In this document: positions 5,527-5,564 of the stretch, piece by piece
Position numbering within the stretch: position 1 is the stretch's first letter
Layout of the letters: every line of letters begins with the position of its first letter
NCBI GenBank assembly: GCA_016176745.1
Contig: JACOWO010000083.1
Location: 1 to 5,564 of the forward strand
Reading direction: 5' to 3'
DNA: 5,564 bases
Source of the DNA: Nitrosopumilales archaeon
GTDB taxonomy: Archaea > Thermoproteota > Nitrososphaeria > Nitrososphaerales > Nitrosopumilaceae
Made by a program: the position numbers and the translations under genes
The notes under the pieces: generated by a model
Told to the model about the DNA's origin: nothing
Seen by the model: the letters and a program-made list of their open reading frames with translations, nothing else
Database searches by the model: none

Positions 5527-5564
5527 TATCTAATTAAAGCCACATTGTATTACCTGATTCATAA

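Noticed and set aside
5534..5563. Tail of an upstream minus-strand gene (ending GNTMWL, stop at 5534-5536), possibly dnaK
   Set aside because: Only nine codons are visible and they do not match a DnaK C-terminus I recognise; it may be intergenic.

Overview
The window looks like a low-GC archaeon, most likely an ammonia-oxidiser-type Nitrososphaerota (Thaumarchaeota, Nitrosopumilus-like). The basis is GatD and GatE side by side (GatDE is the archaea-specific tRNA-Gln amidotransferase), a class II tRNA-Leu with no encoded CCA, AT-rich TATA-like boxes close to start codons, little Shine-Dalgarno signal, and a bacterial-type DnaJ of the kind mesophilic archaea carry. The lineage is inferred from gene content and composition, not from a search.

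Left half (plus strand, 1-3150): gatD, whose 5' end lies outside the window, followed 22 bp later by gatE. Together they would convert Glu-tRNA(Gln) to Gln-tRNA(Gln). gatD is broken: an exact 19-bp tandem duplication (658-676 and 677-695) shifts the frame one codon before the predicted catalytic lysine. Removing either copy restores a normal GatD.

Middle (3151-3820): a 14-bp palindrome lies at the convergent end of gatE. Then comes a small basic minus-strand protein (84 aa) with three copies of a GRGT-RK motif. Next is a minus-strand tRNA-Leu(CAG) that carries an exact 25-bp tandem duplication across its D-arm and anticodon arm. Last is a short plus-strand gene (53 aa, TTG start) with a CxxC...HxxH zinc-site pattern. 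Its stop codon overlaps the stop codon of the next gene by two bases.

Right half (minus strand, 3817-5564): dnaJ, transcribed from a TATA-like box at 5519-5526, followed 21 bp later by a HAD-superfamily nucleotidase-like gene, probably in one operon.

The most unusual point is that two exact tandem duplications of different lengths, about 2.8 kb apart, disrupt two genes of the translation apparatus, and each is fully repaired by deleting one copy. An assembly or amplification artefact is the leading explanation; recent mutation, or tolerance at RNA or ribosome level, are the alternatives. The two small proteins are the best candidates for undescribed biology. I do not see a new multi-gene system such as a defence island, CRISPR array or mobile element.
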